Origin: Rothia nasimurium
GTDB taxonomy: Bacteria; Actinomycetota; Actinomycetes; Actinomycetales; Micrococcaceae
NCBI RefSeq assembly: GCF_928382285.1
Contig: NZ_CAKMSS010000001.1
Coordinates: forward strand, 558,001-622,000
Reading direction: 5' to 3'
Length of the DNA: 64,000 bases
Below the pieces are notes generated by a model. That model ran no database searches. It was not told the origin of the DNA and was given only the letters and a program-made list of their open reading frames with translations. A program made the translations under genes and the position numbers. How positions within the stretch are numbered: position 1 is the first letter of the stretch; each line of letters opens with the position of its first letter. This document shows positions 16,805 to 28,375 of the stretch, piece by piece.

Positions 16805-18985
16805 TTAGAGCATGCAGCTCACGCAGCCCTCAACCTCGGTGCCCTCAAGAGCCATCTGACGAATACGTGAGTAGTAGATGGTCTTGATGCCCTTACGCCA
16901 GGCGTAAATCTGGGCCTTGTTGACGTCGCGGGTGGTGGCGGTGTCCTTGAAGAAGAGGGTCAGCGACAGGCCCTGGTCGACGTGCTGGGTAGCAACGGCG
17001 TAGGTGTCGATAATCTTCTCGTAGCCGATCTCGTAGGAGTCCTGGTAGTAGTCCAGGTTCTCGTTGTCCATGTAGGGAGCCGGGTAGTAGACACGACCCA
17101 GCTTGCCTTCCTTACGGATCTCAATCTTCGAGGCAATGGGGTGAATCGACGAAGTAGAGCCGTTGATGTAGGAGATAGAACCGGTCGGCGGAACAGCCTG
17201 CAGGTTCTGGTTATACATACCGTGCTCAGCAACCTCAGCTGCCAGCTGCTTCCAGTCCTCAGCGGTGGGCACAAAGTGGCCGGCAAAGAGCTCGCGGGCG
17301 CGCTCCGTCTCAAAGTCCCAGGTGCCGTTGATGTACTTCTCGAAGTACTCCCCCGAAGCGTACTTGGACTTCTCAAAGCCTACGAAGGTCTCCTTGCGTT
17401 CGCGGGCAATCTCCATGGAGGCACGAATCGCGTGGTAGGTGACGGTGTAGAAGTAGATGTTGGTGAAGTCCAGGGCTTCTTCAGAACCGTAGTAGACGTG
17501 CTCGCGGGCCAGGTAGCCGTGCAGGTTCATCTGGCCCAGGCCAACGGCGTGGCTCATGGAGTTACCGCGCTCGATGGAGGGAACAGAGGTGATATCGGAC
17601 TGATCAGACACAGCGGTCAGGGCGCGAATAGCGGTGCCGACGGTCTGGCCCAGGTCGCCGCCGTCCATCGCCAGGGCTATGTTCAGGGAGCCCAGGTTGC
17701 AGGAGATGTCCTTACCGATGGTCTCGTAGCCAAGGTCAGCGTTGTAGACCGAGGGCTCTGAAACCTGCAGAATCTCGGAGCAGAGGTTAGACATGATGAT
17801 CTTGCCGTCAATGGGGTTAGCCTTGTTGACGGTGTCTTCGAACATGACGTAGGGGTAGCCCGACTCGAACTGAATCTCAGCCAGGGTCTGGAAGAACTCG
17901 CGGGCGTTGATCTTGGTCTTCTTGATGCGGGCATCGTCGACCATCTCGTAGTACTTCTCGGTGACGTTGATGTCTGAGAAGGGCACACCGTAGATACGCT
18001 CAACGTCGTAGGGCGAGAAGAGGTACATGTCCTCGTTCTTCTTGGCCAGTTCGAAGGTGATATCGGGAATCACAACGCCCAGTGAGAGGGTCTTAATGCG
18101 GATCTTCTCGTCGGCGTTCTCGCGCTTGGTGTCGAGGAAGGAGTAGATGTCGGGGTGGTGGGCGTGCAGGTAAACCGCGCCTGCCCCCTGGCGGGCACCG
18201 AGCTGGTTGGCGTAGGAGAAGGAGTCTTCCAGCAGCTTCATGACGGGAATGACGCCTGAGGACTGGTTCTCGATCTTCTTGATGGGGGCGCCGGCTTCGC
18301 GCAGGTTGGTCAGGGCGAAGGCCACGCCGCCGCCGCGCTTGGACAGCTGCAGGGCTGAGTTGATGGAGCGGCCGATGGACTCCATGTTGTCTTCTATACG
18401 CAGCAGGAAGCAGGAGACCAGTTCGCCGCGCTGCTTCTTACCGGCGTTGAGGAAGGTGGGGGTGGCGGGCTGGAAGCGGCCGGAGATGACCTCTTCAACA
18501 ATCTTGGTTGCCAGAGCCTCGTCGCCTTCTGCCAACAGCAGGGCGACCATAACCACGCGGTCCTCGAAGCGTTCCAGGTAGCGCTGGCCGTCGAAGGTCT
18601 TCAGCGCGTAGGAGGTGTAGAACTTGAAGGCACCCAGGAAGGTGGGGAAGCGGAACTTCTTGGAGTAGGCCAGCTTAGAGAGGGACTTGACGAAGTCAAA
18701 GGAGTACTTCTCGAAAACCTCGGGCTCGTAGTACTGGTGCTTGACCAGGTAGTCAATCTTTTCTTCTAGATCGTGGAAGAAGACGGTGTTGTTGTTGACA
18801 TGCTGCAGGAAGTACTGGCGGGCTGCCTGACGGTCTGCTTCGAACTGGATCTGGCCGTTCTCATCGTAGAGGTTCAGAAGGGCGTTCAGCTCGTGGTACC
18901 CCATGCCACGGTATTTCTCGGGGGTGCTCGGATCCTCGTGACCGGGTTCTACGCTGAGGCCGGGTACAGGGAGTTTTGAATCCAA
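16805..18985 (-). CDS. nrdE: Ribonucleotide reductase class Ib, alpha (catalytic) subunit
   Basis: 726-residue R1E subunit reducing ribonucleoside diphosphates. It shows the first active-site Cys in [10 protein letters not shown], the radical-site segment [37 protein letters not shown], and the C-terminal redox pair EGCVSCML, which NrdH re-reduces. As usual for class Ib there is no N-terminal ATP-cone. The TTG start at 18985 overlaps nrdI by 37 bp and gives an N-terminus ([21 protein letters not shown]) like other actinobacterial NrdE; AAGGA lies about 13 bases upstream, so the exact start is less certain. Confidence 0.96.
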   Translation of the reverse strand: MDSKLPVPGLSVEPGHEDPSTPEKYRGMGYHELNALLNLYDENGQIQFEADRQAARQYFLQHVNNNTVFFHDLEEKIDYLVKHQYYEPEVFEKYSFDFVKSLSKLAYSKKFRFPTFLGAFKFYTSYALKTFDGQRYLERFEDRVVMVALLLAEGDEALATKIVEEVISGRFQPATPTFLNAGKKQRGELVSCFLLRIEDNMESIGRSINSALQLSKRGGGVAFALTNLREAGAPIKKIENQSSGVIPVMKLLEDSFSYANQLGARQGAGAVYLHAHHPDIYSFLDTKRENADEKIRIKTLSLGVVIPDITFELAKKNEDMYLFSPYDVERIYGVPFSDINVTEKYYEMVDDARIKKTKINAREFFQTLAEIQFESGYPYVMFEDTVNKANPIDGKIIMSNLCSEILQVSEPSVYNADLGYETIGKDISCNLGSLNIALAMDGGDLGQTVGTAIRALTAVSDQSDITSVPSIERGNSMSHAVGLGQMNLHGYLAREHVYYGSEEALDFTNIYFYTVTYHAIRASMEIARERKETFVGFEKSKYASGEYFEKYINGTWDFETERARELFAGHFVPTAEDWKQLAAEVAEHGMYNQNLQAVPPTGSISYINGSTSSIHPIASKIEIRKEGKLGRVYYPAPYMDNENLDYYQDSYEIGYEKIIDTYAVATQHVDQGLSLTLFFKDTATTRDVNKAQIYAWRKGIKTIYYSRIRQMALEGTEVEGCVSCML

Positions 18986-19395
18986 AATTTTTCCAATCCT
19001 TCTTGAACGGTTTCTACATCTTCTTCGGTGCCCATGAGCTCAAATTTGTAGAGCACGGGCACGTGGCATTTGGCGGCTACTTTGTCTGCTGCTACACAGA
19101 ACAGTTCACCGAAGTTGGTGTTTCCCGCGCCGATGACTCCTTGTAGGAGTTGCCGGTTGTGGGGGTTGTTGAGGAACTTCACGGCCTGGGGCGGTATGGA
19201 GCCCGCTCCCCCGGGTCGCCCGTAGCTGGGGACGCACAGCACATAGGGCCCGGTGACCTGTGGAGGGTCTTCACTGGTCTTCAGCGGTAGCCGTATGTTT
19301 TTTATTCCGGTCTTCTGAACGAACTTGTGGGTGTTCTCTGAGACCGATGAAAAGTAGACGATGGTGGGCTGTCCGGTGGTATCTGTGGTGTCCAT
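18949..19395 (-). CDS. nrdI: NrdI flavodoxin-like protein
   Basis: 148 residues. Supplies oxidant (superoxide/peroxide via FMN) to assemble the Mn-tyrosyl radical cofactor of NrdF. FMN-binding loop [14 protein letters not shown] (about 13-26), then [16 protein letters not shown] and the G[11 protein letters not shown] loop near 90. Part of nrdH-nrdI-nrdE; the 3' end overlaps nrdE. Confidence 0.95.
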   Translation of the reverse strand: MDTTDTTGQPTIVYFSSVSENTHKFVQKTGIKNIRLPLKTSEDPPQVTGPYVLCVPSYGRPGGAGSIPPQAVKFLNNPHNRQLLQGVIGAGNTNFGELFCVAADKVAAKCHVPVLYKFELMGTEEDVETVQEGLEKFWIQNSLYPASA

Positions 19396-19507
19396 GGGGG
19401 CTGGTGCCTGGATCTGGTCGTGGTGGGTGTGCGCGTGGCGCGGGTAAGAAAAGGCCCGGGTGCGGACGCCTGTAGCGGCGGGTGCTCCCCGGGCAGGTGG
19501 TCAGCGG

Positions 19508-19741
19508 TTAGGCTGCGGCGCTGGCCAGGGCGTTGATCTTGTCGGGCTGGAAGCCTGACCAGTGGTCCTCACCGGCGATCACAACGGGGGCCTGCAGGTA
19601 GCCCATGCCCTTGATGAGTTCGAGGGCTGCGGGGTCCTCGGTGATGTCAACGGTGTTGTACTGGACGCCGAGCTTGTCGAGAGCGCGGTAGGTCATGTTG
19701 CACTGGACGCAGGCAGGCTTGGTGTACACCGTAACGGTCAT
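19508..19741 (-). CDS. nrdH: NrdH glutaredoxin-like redoxin
   Basis: 77-residue electron donor for NrdE, reduced by thioredoxin reductase. Redox motif CVQC at residues 11-14, cis-Pro region QAPVVIAGEDHWSGFQPDKI typical of NrdH. The ATG at 19741 is preceded by AAGGAG at about nine bases. First gene of nrdHIE; NrdR-like boxes lie about 120-165 bp upstream. Confidence 0.96.
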   Translation of the reverse strand: MTVTVYTKPACVQCNMTYRALDKLGVQYNTVDITEDPAALELIKGMGYLQAPVVIAGEDHWSGFQPDKINALASAAA

Positions 19742-19858
19742 TGGGGTATCTCCTTGGTGTCCCGCGCGTTGCGGGAGGTTTCTGGCATAGGGGCTCTCGA
19801 AAGAGCTGGTGTGGGGTCTGGCGGCCTTTTCTCTCTAGTCGCCCGAACCGAGATTTAA

Positions 19859-19905
19859 TACTACATCTAGTGTTTGGGGAGCGCACCTAACCCTACATAG
19901 TGTGG
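19859..19905 (-). promoter_or_regulatory. Two NrdR-box-like sites upstream of nrdH
   Basis: Read toward nrdH, ACACTAGATGTAGTA (19859-19873) and CCACACTATGTAGGG (19891-19905) resemble the NrdR box (consensus near ACAC-N6-GTGT), about three helical turns apart. NrdR, an ATP/dATP-sensing repressor, normally binds such tandem boxes before nrd operons. The first site is a good match and the second is degenerate. Confidence 0.7.
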
Positions 19906-19934
19906 TCTGTTACGAAATTTTTTAAATCGGTGCG

Positions 19935-19984
19935 CTATCCACAGCCCTTCCGCGCGTTTGCGGGCTTTAAGGGAGTTATCCACA
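19935..19984 (+). promoter_or_regulatory. Two DnaA-box-like sites upstream of the nrd operon
   Basis: CTATCCACA (19935-19943, one mismatch) and TTATCCACA (19976-19984, perfect DnaA box) lie on the same strand 41 bp apart, 30-80 bp upstream of the NrdR-like sites. DnaA regulates nrdAB in E. coli; use of DnaA at this class Ib operon is inference. Confidence 0.5.
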
Positions 19985-20175
19985 TTAAGGGCTTCTTGGG
20001 GAGGGGTTGAAGGTCGGTGTGTGACCTTAAGTTCAGGGGCCACTGAGCCCCCTGGGGCTTAAGACCGGACGTCCCGCGTGATATCAGGGCGGGGGCTTTC
20101 AACCCTAAATTGAGCCTTGAGTCTTGGGGGCTGCGCGGGCCTGTTTTTTAAGGTTTTTTGCCGGGGGCGTGTCGC

Positions 20176-20217
20176 GCAAAGGGGCACCCCGTCAGGCTTG
20201 ACAAGGGCGCCCCTTAA
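20176..20217 (-). terminator. Probable terminator after the App1-like gene
   Basis: In the minus-strand message AAGGGGC ... GCCCCTT forms a stem with a GC-rich interior, 20 bp past the App1-like stop codon. There is no clear T-run. The rest of 19,985-20,236 holds only a CTTAAG-bounded GC-rich dyad (about 20026-20062) and no gene. Confidence 0.45.
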
Positions 20218-20236
20218 GGTGTTTAAGCGCGGTTGT

Positions 20237-21319
20237 TTAGACGAGCCCGCGGTCTTTGAGCTGCTCGTAGAGGGCGGTACCGTCATTGCCTTCAAGCCAG
20301 AGGTCGCCCTTAGTGATATCGCGAGCGCGGTTGTCGCCCCAGACGCGGCCTGATGAGAGGACGGATTCGCCGAAGGTGAGGTTGCGGATGAGGATGGCTT
20401 CGACGTTGTGGGGGTAGCGGACGGCGAAGCCGTTGTAGATTTCTGGGTCTCGTTGGCCGTCGTCGCCGATGAGGATCCAGCGGATGTTGGGGAATTCGGT
20501 GGCGAGGCGTTTGAGGGTGTTGACTTTGTGTTGGGAGCCGGAGCGGAACCAGCGGTCGGGGGTGGGGCCCCAGTCGGTGAGGAGGAAGGTGCCTTTGGGG
20601 TAGCCGTTGCGGTGGAGGAAGCGGCGGAGGGTGGGGGTGACGTTCCAGGCGCCGGTGGAGAGGTACATGAAGGGGGCGGTGGGGTGGGCGCGGTGGAGGC
20701 GGTCCATCATGACGGCCATGCCGGGGGTGGCGGAGCGGGCGTGTTCGTTGAGGACGAAGCTGTTCCAGGCTGCGACGAAGGGGCGGGGTAGGGCTGTGTT
20801 CATGACGGTGTCGTCGACGTCGCAGATGATTCCGATGGTTTGGTCTTCGGGGACGATGTAGACGCTGGTGATGGCGGGTTGGCTGCCGGGGGTGGTGATG
20901 GTGACTTGGTGGGTGCCGGGTTCTAGGGTGATGTTGAGTTTGACGTCTACTACTCCCCCGCGGTCGGCGTGGACGCGGTGGTGTTGGCCGTTGATGTGGA
21001 TGTCGATGGGGGCGTGGGAGATGGCGACTGAGGTGAAGGAGCGCCAGCCGCGGACGGGTTCGATGGTGGGGTCGCCTTTTTCGACGGAGTCGAAGAATTC
21101 TTCGAAGAGGTCGGTTTTGTAGAGGGCGCGGCCGAGGATGCGTACCCAGTTTTTGGTGCCGTAGCCGACGCTGGGTACGATGACGGGTTCTAGGCCGTGT
21201 TTTTGTGCTTGGCGTTCGCGGTAGGAGTGGATGCTGTCGCCTATGCGGTAGCCGATGTTGACGGCTTCGTCGGCTGCTTCTGCGACGATGGTTCGGATTT
21301 CGTGTGCCCCTGTGGTCAT
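20237..21319 (-). CDS. App1-family phosphatase domain protein (DUF2183)
   Basis: 360 residues. The C-terminal half is the catalytic domain found in yeast App1 phosphatidate phosphatase, a HAD-type fold: IICDVDDTVMNT (nucleophile D-x-D-x-T, about 188-199), YLSTGAWNV (motif II), and ILIGDDGQRDPEIYNGFA (acidic motif, about 288-305). The N-terminal half carries YGTKNWVRILGRAL typical of actinobacterial members and a beta-rich segment. In bacteria the natural substrate is not established. No signal peptide is evident, so it is probably cytoplasmic. Confidence 0.88.
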   Translation of the reverse strand: MTTGAHEIRTIVAEAADEAVNIGYRIGDSIHSYRERQAQKHGLEPVIVPSVGYGTKNWVRILGRALYKTDLFEEFFDSVEKGDPTIEPVRGWRSFTSVAISHAPIDIHINGQHHRVHADRGGVVDVKLNITLEPGTHQVTITTPGSQPAITSVYIVPEDQTIGIICDVDDTVMNTALPRPFVAAWNSFVLNEHARSATPGMAVMMDRLHRAHPTAPFMYLSTGAWNVTPTLRRFLHRNGYPKGTFLLTDWGPTPDRWFRSGSQHKVNTLKRLATEFPNIRWILIGDDGQRDPEIYNGFAVRYPHNVEAILIRNLTFGESVLSSGRVWGDNRARDITKGDLWLEGNDGTALYEQLKDRGLV

Positions 21320-21405
21320 AGCCCTAGTTTTTCATATTTGGGTGGTTGGTGCATGTTATGGGTGGGGCTTTGGTGTGTTGTGGTTGGGTGTGGTGTTAAA
21401 GGAAG

Positions 21406-21433
21406 AGGTGGGCACCGTCTTTGGTGCCCACCT
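21406..21433 (-). terminator. Terminator after the lipoprotein gene
   Basis: Perfect 11-bp inverted repeat AGGTGGGCACC (21406-21416) and GGTGCCCACCT (21423-21433), followed in the minus sense by CTTCCTTTAAC, 23 bp beyond the lipoprotein stop codon. Confidence 0.75.
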
Positions 21434-21456
21434 GTGTGTGGTGTGTGGTGGTGTTG

Positions 21457-21897
21457 TTAGTCGATGTTGAGGACGCAGGTGGCGCTGCCGGTGCCGTCTG
21501 CTTCGTTGGCGTGGTTGACGTGGTCGCCTTCTTCGAGGGAGTAGCCGGTGCCCTTGATGGCGCAGAAGACCTCGGCTTCGGGGTCTTCGGCGGTGACGGA
21601 GACGCGGATTTGTGAGTCTGAGAGGTCTGCGAGGTTGTCGTAGGTGAGCTTGTAGAAGGCCTCACCTTCGAATTCAGCCTGGTTGCCGTCGAAGCTCATC
21701 TGGTCCTGGTAGACGGTGATGGTTGCGGGGACCTCTGCGCCGTTGTGTTCGGCAGTTACCTCGATGGTGATATCGTCGCGGCCGCCCCAGCCGTCAGTTG
21801 CTTCGATGCCCATGCCGGGTACGATGGTTTGCGCGCAGCCTGCGAGCAGGGCGGTCGCCGCAAGCGCGGATACTACGGTAACTTTTTTCTTTGCCAT
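21457..21897 (-). CDS. Putative lipoprotein
   Basis: 146 residues. ATG at 21897 begins a lipoprotein signal: Lys-rich start (MAKKK), hydrophobic core, lipobox LLAGC with Cys at about residue 20. The mature part is acidic, with a beta-sandwich-like pattern (ITVYQDQMSFDGNQAEFEGEAFYKLTY) and two later Cys (VFCAIKG, SATCVLNID) that could form a disulfide. Function is unknown. The long in-frame extension upstream is arginine-rich, non-coding-looking antisense to the dehydrogenase and is rejected. Confidence 0.8.
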   Translation of the reverse strand: MAKKKVTVVSALAATALLAGCAQTIVPGMGIEATDGWGGRDDITIEVTAEHNGAEVPATITVYQDQMSFDGNQAEFEGEAFYKLTYDNLADLSDSQIRVSVTAEDPEAEVFCAIKGTGYSLEEGDHVNHANEADGTGSATCVLNID

Positions 21898-22004
21898 ACA
21901 TAAAAATATAGCGTCTTCACAGACTCTTAGGGTAATGCTACGCGCCGGTGGGCGACAGTTTGTGGCTAAAAGTCTGGTTGAGGGGTTAGTGGGGGCATGG
22001 TGCA

Positions 22005-22036
22005 GGCGGGCACTCTCTGGTGTGAGGGTGCCCGCC
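22005..22036 (-). terminator. Hairpin after the dehydrogenase gene
   Basis: GGCGGGCAC ... GTGCCCGCC inverted repeat ending 29 bp past the dehydrogenase stop codon; no obvious T-run, so efficiency is uncertain. Confidence 0.5.
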
Positions 22037-22064
22037 CGGGGTGTGGCGTCCTGGTGGTTGTGGA

Positions 22065-23156
22065 CTACTGAGCGTTGTCTAGGCGCTCGGGGTCGGTGGT
22101 GACCAGGATTTTGACGGCGGTTTCGTTGCGGTTGATGAGGGTGTCGAAGCCTTCGTCGATGAGGTTTTCGAGGGCGATTTTGCCGGTGATGAAGGGCTTG
22201 AGGTTGATTTTGCCTGATTCGACGAGCTTGATGGTGTCGGGGTGGTTGTTGACGTAGGCGATGGTGCCGCGGAGGTCGACTTCCTTGAGGACGAGTTTTT
22301 GCATGTCGAGTTGGGCGGGCTTGCCCCAGATGGAGACCACGACGATGACGCCTTGGGGTTTGATGGCGTCGAAGAGGGTATCGAGGACGACGTTGACCGA
22401 GGTACATTCGAAGGCGACGTCGGCGCCGCGGCCGTCGGAGAGTTTTTTGACTTCTTCAACGACGTCTACCTCGGCGGGTGAGAGGACGTAGTCGGCTACT
22501 CCTGCGTCGAGGGCCTTTTGGCGGCGAAGGCTGGAGAGTTCGCTCATGATGACGGTTGCGCCCTGGGCTTTGAGGACGGCTGCGGTGAGCAGGCCGATGG
22601 GTCCTGCGCCGCCGATGAGGGCGACGTCGCCGTCCTTGACTCCCCCGGCTCGTTCAACGGCGTGGTAGCCCACGGTAAGGGGTTCGATGAGGGCTGCTTC
22701 GTCGAGGGGGATGTCCTTGGAGATTTTGTGGACCCAGCGGCGCTTGACGGCAATCTTTTCGGCAAGGCCGCCACCACGACCGGCGAGGCCGATGAAGTTC
22801 ATATCTTTGGAGAGGTGGTAGTCCTTGTTGCCGGGGCCGGTTTCTACGTCGTCGCGTACGATGTAGGGTTCAACGACGACGTGGTCGCCTACCTCTAGGT
22901 CGGTGACGCCTTCGCCCAGGGCTTCTACGACACCGGAGAATTCGTGGCCCATAGTGACGGGGGCGGTTTCGCCGGAGATGGGGTGCGGGGTGCTGTGGGT
23001 GGGGCAGAAGATGGGGCCGTCGAGGTATTCGTGAAGATCGGTGCCGCAGATACCGCACCAGGCTACCTTTATGAGGACTTCGCCAGCGCCTGCGGTGGGT
23101 TCGTCGATGTCTTCGATGCGGATGTCTTTGTTGTCGTAAAAGCGGGCTGCCTTCAT
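22065..23156 (-). CDS. Zinc-dependent alcohol dehydrogenase, (R,R)-butanediol dehydrogenase type
   Basis: 363-residue medium-chain dehydrogenase. Catalytic zinc ligands fall in CGICGTDLHEY and GHEFSGVVEALGEGV; the NAD-binding Rossmann loop is IGGAGPIGLL near 178. The segment DGPIFCPTHSTPHPISG is characteristic of (R,R)-2,3-butanediol dehydrogenases interconverting acetoin and butanediol. ATG at 23156 (MKAARFYDNKDIRIEDI) is chosen because AGGTGA lies about eight bases upstream and the family begins this way; a longer in-frame start at 23243 lacks support. A relative acting on sorbitol or threonine cannot be excluded. Confidence 0.88.
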   Translation of the reverse strand: MKAARFYDNKDIRIEDIDEPTAGAGEVLIKVAWCGICGTDLHEYLDGPIFCPTHSTPHPISGETAPVTMGHEFSGVVEALGEGVTDLEVGDHVVVEPYIVRDDVETGPGNKDYHLSKDMNFIGLAGRGGGLAEKIAVKRRWVHKISKDIPLDEAALIEPLTVGYHAVERAGGVKDGDVALIGGAGPIGLLTAAVLKAQGATVIMSELSSLRRQKALDAGVADYVLSPAEVDVVEEVKKLSDGRGADVAFECTSVNVVLDTLFDAIKPQGVIVVVSIWGKPAQLDMQKLVLKEVDLRGTIAYVNNHPDTIKLVESGKINLKPFITGKIALENLIDEGFDTLINRNETAVKILVTTDPERLDNAQ

Positions 23157-23313
23157 GGGAGTCATCACCTGTTTCGATAAGAGGTCTACCCCGCTACCTG
23201 GCTGAGCTGGTAGCGAGGTTTGGTCGTCTATGACCTCTTTCATCCTATCCCCGCAGTACCTGTTTGTGGCCCCGGTTACGCCATATTTCGGCAGGTTGCA
23301 GGCATAACCACCC

Positions 23314-24309
23314 CTAGGCCCTACCCGTAATCAGGCCACCCTCAACGGTAAAAGGCCAACCGATGCCGTTCTTGGTCATGACGGTGTGGGGGTCTACTCC
23401 CGGGGCGAAGAGGTGGGTGCGGTTTTTGTAGGCGATGAAGTATTCATCGAAGGCCGGTAGGTGGTAGGTGAGGCTCAGGGCATGGTCGAGCTCTTGAGGG
23501 GTAACATCCGCCTGCCAGCTGCCCATGTAGTAGGTGGTGCCATCCAGGGTGAAGCCGGTCAGCTCACCGGCAGCCACCAGGGCATCAACCGTGCGGGTTG
23601 CTAAGGTTTTGGGCAGGGTGGACCACCAGCAAAAGTCTTCGATACTGGCAGGGCCACGGGTGGAGAAGTAGCGGGCTGTCAGTTCCCGGGTTTTCTCGGC
23701 AGGGGTGCGGACGGCGGCGTCCGCCACCTGCCGGGGGATGGCGACCTCTGCGGCAACGAAGGTGTCGTGCTGGCCGGTGCGGCGGGTCTGAATAATGCGG
23801 CCGCCGGAACCTGCCCGGCGCAGGTGGTGCCCCAGCAGCTCGCGGGGGTAGCCTGCCTCCGCGAAGAGGGCCCGCAGCTGATCGCGGCTCACCGGCTCAC
23901 TAATAGCACTTTCAGCCAGCACCCGGGCTGCCTCGTAACCCTCAACGCTCAGACCGAACTGCTCAGCTAGGCGCTCCGGCTTACCGGTAACCGAACGAGG
24001 CCCTAAGAGCGTGGTCACCCAGTGGTCGCTGCGGTGGAGGTAGTGCAGGGTGCCGCGCTGGGACCAGGTGCGCACCAGTTCATAGTCGGCGAGCGCGGTA
24101 TCTAGGTGGCTGGTGTTGGTGGTGAGGGGTTTTTCGGGGTGCCCTGCGCGGATGGCGAGGGCTGTGAGGCCGCCTGCGTAGTTTTGGCCTTGGGTGGCGA
24201 TCATGTAGTGGGCGGCGTCGGTGATGGTGGTGGGTGTGGTGGGGCGGGCGGACGCTGGTGCGAGGGCTTGGGCGATGAGTCGTCGGGCGAGGAGGTGGTT
24301 GGGGTGCAT
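23314..24309 (-). CDS. Winged helix DNA-binding domain protein (HTH_42 family)
   Basis: 331 residues of the HTH_42 (PF06224) family, relatives of the YcaQ/AlkX-type DNA glycosylases that open interstrand crosslinks or remove bulky lesions. Visible family features: LARRLIAQAL at the N-terminus, the MIATQGQNYAGGLTALAIR block (about 33-51), TWSQRGTLHYL (about 84-94) and YFSTRGPASIEDFCWWSTLP (about 215-234), where YcaQ has its catalytic Q-x-Q element. The catalytic pattern is not clearly preserved here, so enzymatic activity is uncertain. Confidence 0.82.
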   Translation of the reverse strand: MHPNHLLARRLIAQALAPASARPTTPTTITDAAHYMIATQGQNYAGGLTALAIRAGHPEKPLTTNTSHLDTALADYELVRTWSQRGTLHYLHRSDHWVTTLLGPRSVTGKPERLAEQFGLSVEGYEAARVLAESAISEPVSRDQLRALFAEAGYPRELLGHHLRRAGSGGRIIQTRRTGQHDTFVAAEVAIPRQVADAAVRTPAEKTRELTARYFSTRGPASIEDFCWWSTLPKTLATRTVDALVAAGELTGFTLDGTTYYMGSWQADVTPQELDHALSLTYHLPAFDEYFIAYKNRTHLFAPGVDPHTVMTKNGIGWPFTVEGGLITGRA

Positions 24310-24348
24310 GGGTTTAGTGTACCCGCGCTTGGGAAACGGGTGTTCAGG

Positions 24349-26247
<1,899 letters not shown>

Positions 26248-26251
<4 letters not shown>

Positions 26252-27459
26252 TGGTTCTCCTGAAGATTGGGCATTCGGGCTGTAAGAACGGTAAAGGTGG
26301 GGGTGCGCTCAAGCTGCCGCACCTGTTCAAAGCGCTCTTCAACCTGCGGCCGGTAGCGAGCGTGTGAGTTATGCACCAGGTAGAGCTGCCCACCGGGAGT
26401 CAACAGGCGCAGGGCAGCATCAAGCAGCGGGCCCACCAGGCTAAGGTCAACCGCGGTTCCGGTGTGAAAGGGCGGGTTGAGCATGACGATGTCGGCTACC
26501 CCCTGGGGCAGGCGGGAACCGGCGTCGTCCCAGCTCACCTGAACCCGGGCGTCCTGCCCCAGGTTAAGGGCAGCTGACCGGGCAGCGTCCACATCGAGGT
26601 CGGTAGCCCAGACCCGGGTAACCTCCACCCCGGCAGGCAGGTGCTCTAGAACTTCGAGGGTCACCGACCCGTTACCGCACCCTAGATCAACCAGGGTCAG
26701 CGGGCGGGCAGGGGCATGCTTCGCCAGGGCAGTGAGGACGTTGGTGGCCAGCAATTGGCCGCCCCGGTCGGGCTTGCCACCTGAGAACACGCCACCGACA
26801 GCCTGTAGGGGCCCGGCGGGGCGAGGGGCTTCAGATGCCGGGGCCGGCGCTGTAGCGAACAGGCAGCGGTGCTTGCCCTTACCCCGCAGACCTCGCACCT
26901 GCCCGAAGCTGCGGCCCAGAGTCTGATTGAAGCTGGTACTCATGTGCTTGGTATTGCCACCCAGAATCAGGGTAGTCTCGCTCCCCTGCTCAGCCTGATA
27001 CCGCGCTAAATCATGGGCGAGGTCGGCGAGCGCGGCGTGACTCTTGGGTAGGTGGCCCAGAGCGATGGCACCGTTGAAGCGGTGAGTGGCGAGAGCCTCA
27101 TAGAGACTGAAAGTTGAGGAATCTACTTCCCCGTTTTGATCGAGCCCTGCAAGGATAAGGCGGGCGGCGGCGTCCGGAGCGTTTTCTGTGAGAGTGCGGT
27201 GCAGGGTCAGGGCGTCTGTGTAGGAGCGTTGCCGGCTGATCACCCGGTGGTTGCCGGGAGCGGTGTGCGCTAGGGCCCAGAAGGTTAGGGCGCCGGTGGG
27301 GTCATCGAGGACGAGCACGTCCCCGGTAGTAGCGCCGTCGGGGCTGGATGCGGAGACGGCGTCTGCGATGATAAGCCGGTCAAGGGCGGTTGCTGCGCCT
27401 GCACTCAGTGAATCGAGGGGCACGAGCTGGGTGAGGTGGTGGGTACTAGATGTGGGCAC
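26248..27459 (-). CDS. Class I SAM-dependent methyltransferase, RsmC/RlmG type
   Basis: 403 residues. C-terminal methyltransferase domain with the SAM loop LVDLGCGNGSVTLEVL (about 243-258) and the guanine-N2 catalytic motif NPPFHTG (about 328-334), as in RsmC (16S rRNA G1207) and RlmG (23S rRNA G1835). The N-terminal ~200 residues form the degenerate second domain these enzymes carry. Overlap with rlmH supports an rRNA-modification operon. Which rRNA base is modified is not decidable here. Confidence 0.87.
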
Positions 27460-27566
27460 CCCTCTAGTATCTCACGGGCGATAAGGGGCCTAGGTGGGGC
27501 GGCACGTCCACCGAGTGAGATGCCGGGCCGATGAGTGGTGACAGGGGGCTGCGCTCCCGGCCTCTC

Positions 27567-27586
27567 TATCAGTCCGCTGATAAAAT
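27567..27586 (+). promoter_or_regulatory. Possible promoter/operator of the DUF4190 gene
   Basis: Inverted repeat TATCAG-TCCG-CTGATA (27567-27582) overlaps a -10-like TAAAAT (27581-27586) about 60 bp before the ATG at 27646. It could be a repressor site; the evidence is only the dyad. Confidence 0.35.
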
Positions 27587-27645
27587 ACTGGGAGTAGGGC
27601 GCCCAGGCCCTGCCCCCACCGCACACCTGAAACGAGTAGATTGAC

Positions 27646-28350
27646 ATGAGCGAACAGACGCCTTCCTCCTACCCCGCCCCCAATTACAACACCAACCCCT
27701 ACCAGCAGCAGGCCCCCCAGACCGAGAAGACCAACACCCTAGCGATTCTCAGCCTCGTTTTTGGTTTTCTGGTGAATATCGTCGGTATCGTGCTTGGCTT
27801 TGTTGCCCTGAACCAGATTAAGCGCACCGGCGAGAAGGGCCGCGGCCTGGCCATTGCCGGTATCGTCGTGGGCTTCATCAGCCTGATCAGCGGCATCATT
27901 TTCGCTATTCTCATGCTTGCTGGGCTCAACGAGGTTGCCAAGTCCGCAGCTGCCTACGAGTCATCGGCTGCCGTTGCAAGCTCGTCCTCTGCTAGCGCCC
28001 TGGCTACCGAAGAGGTGAGTGAAGAGGCATCGGCAGCTGCCGACGAGGCGTCCGCCCTGGCCTCCGATGCGGCAACCACCGCTGCCCTTGACCCCGCCTC
28101 CCCCTACTGTGTTGCTCTCGATGAGTTCCTGGTTGCCTCTGATGGTATCCAGCAGGATGCCACCACCTTAGATGGTTACCTGGCTTCGCTGACCAAGCTT
28201 CGCGACAACGCTCCTACCGAAGAGATGCGGGCTTCACTGACCACCGCTATCGACGCTGTCAATGCCTCTGATGCAGCTACCTTTGAGTCTGCACTGAACG
28301 AGGTTGTGTTCGACCTGGGCCTGGACGCCGTCAACTGCGGCATCGAATAA
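27646..28350 (+). CDS. DUF4190 domain membrane protein
   Basis: 234 residues. A Pro/Tyr/Gln-rich cytoplasmic start (about 1-30) leads into the DUF4190 domain: hydrophobic helix (AILSLVFGFLVNIVGIVLGFVAL), a short basic turn with RTGEKGRGLAIAGIVVGF, and a second membrane helix to about residue 88. The remainder is an Ala/Ser/Glu-rich linker and an extracellular ~80-residue domain with two Cys (PYCVAL, VNCGIE) suited to a disulfide. Function is unknown; such proteins are common in actinobacteria. Confidence 0.85.
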   Translation: MSEQTPSSYPAPNYNTNPYQQQAPQTEKTNTLAILSLVFGFLVNIVGIVLGFVALNQIKRTGEKGRGLAIAGIVVGFISLISGIIFAILMLAGLNEVAKSAAAYESSAAVASSSSASALATEEVSEEASAAADEASALASDAATTAALDPASPYCVALDEFLVASDGIQQDATTLDGYLASLTKLRDNAPTEEMRASLTTAIDAVNASDAATFESALNEVVFDLGLDAVNCGIE

Positions 28351-28375
28351 ACCCCGCCGCCCCCAACGACAAGGG

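Noticed and set aside
16982-17761. 259-codon plus-strand frame across nrdE
   Set aside because: Antisense shadow of nrdE, an intact essential gene.
21898-22407. Arg/His/Pro-rich N-terminal extension of the lipoprotein frame
   Set aside because: It overlaps the dehydrogenase gene in another frame; the real start is the ATG before the signal peptide.
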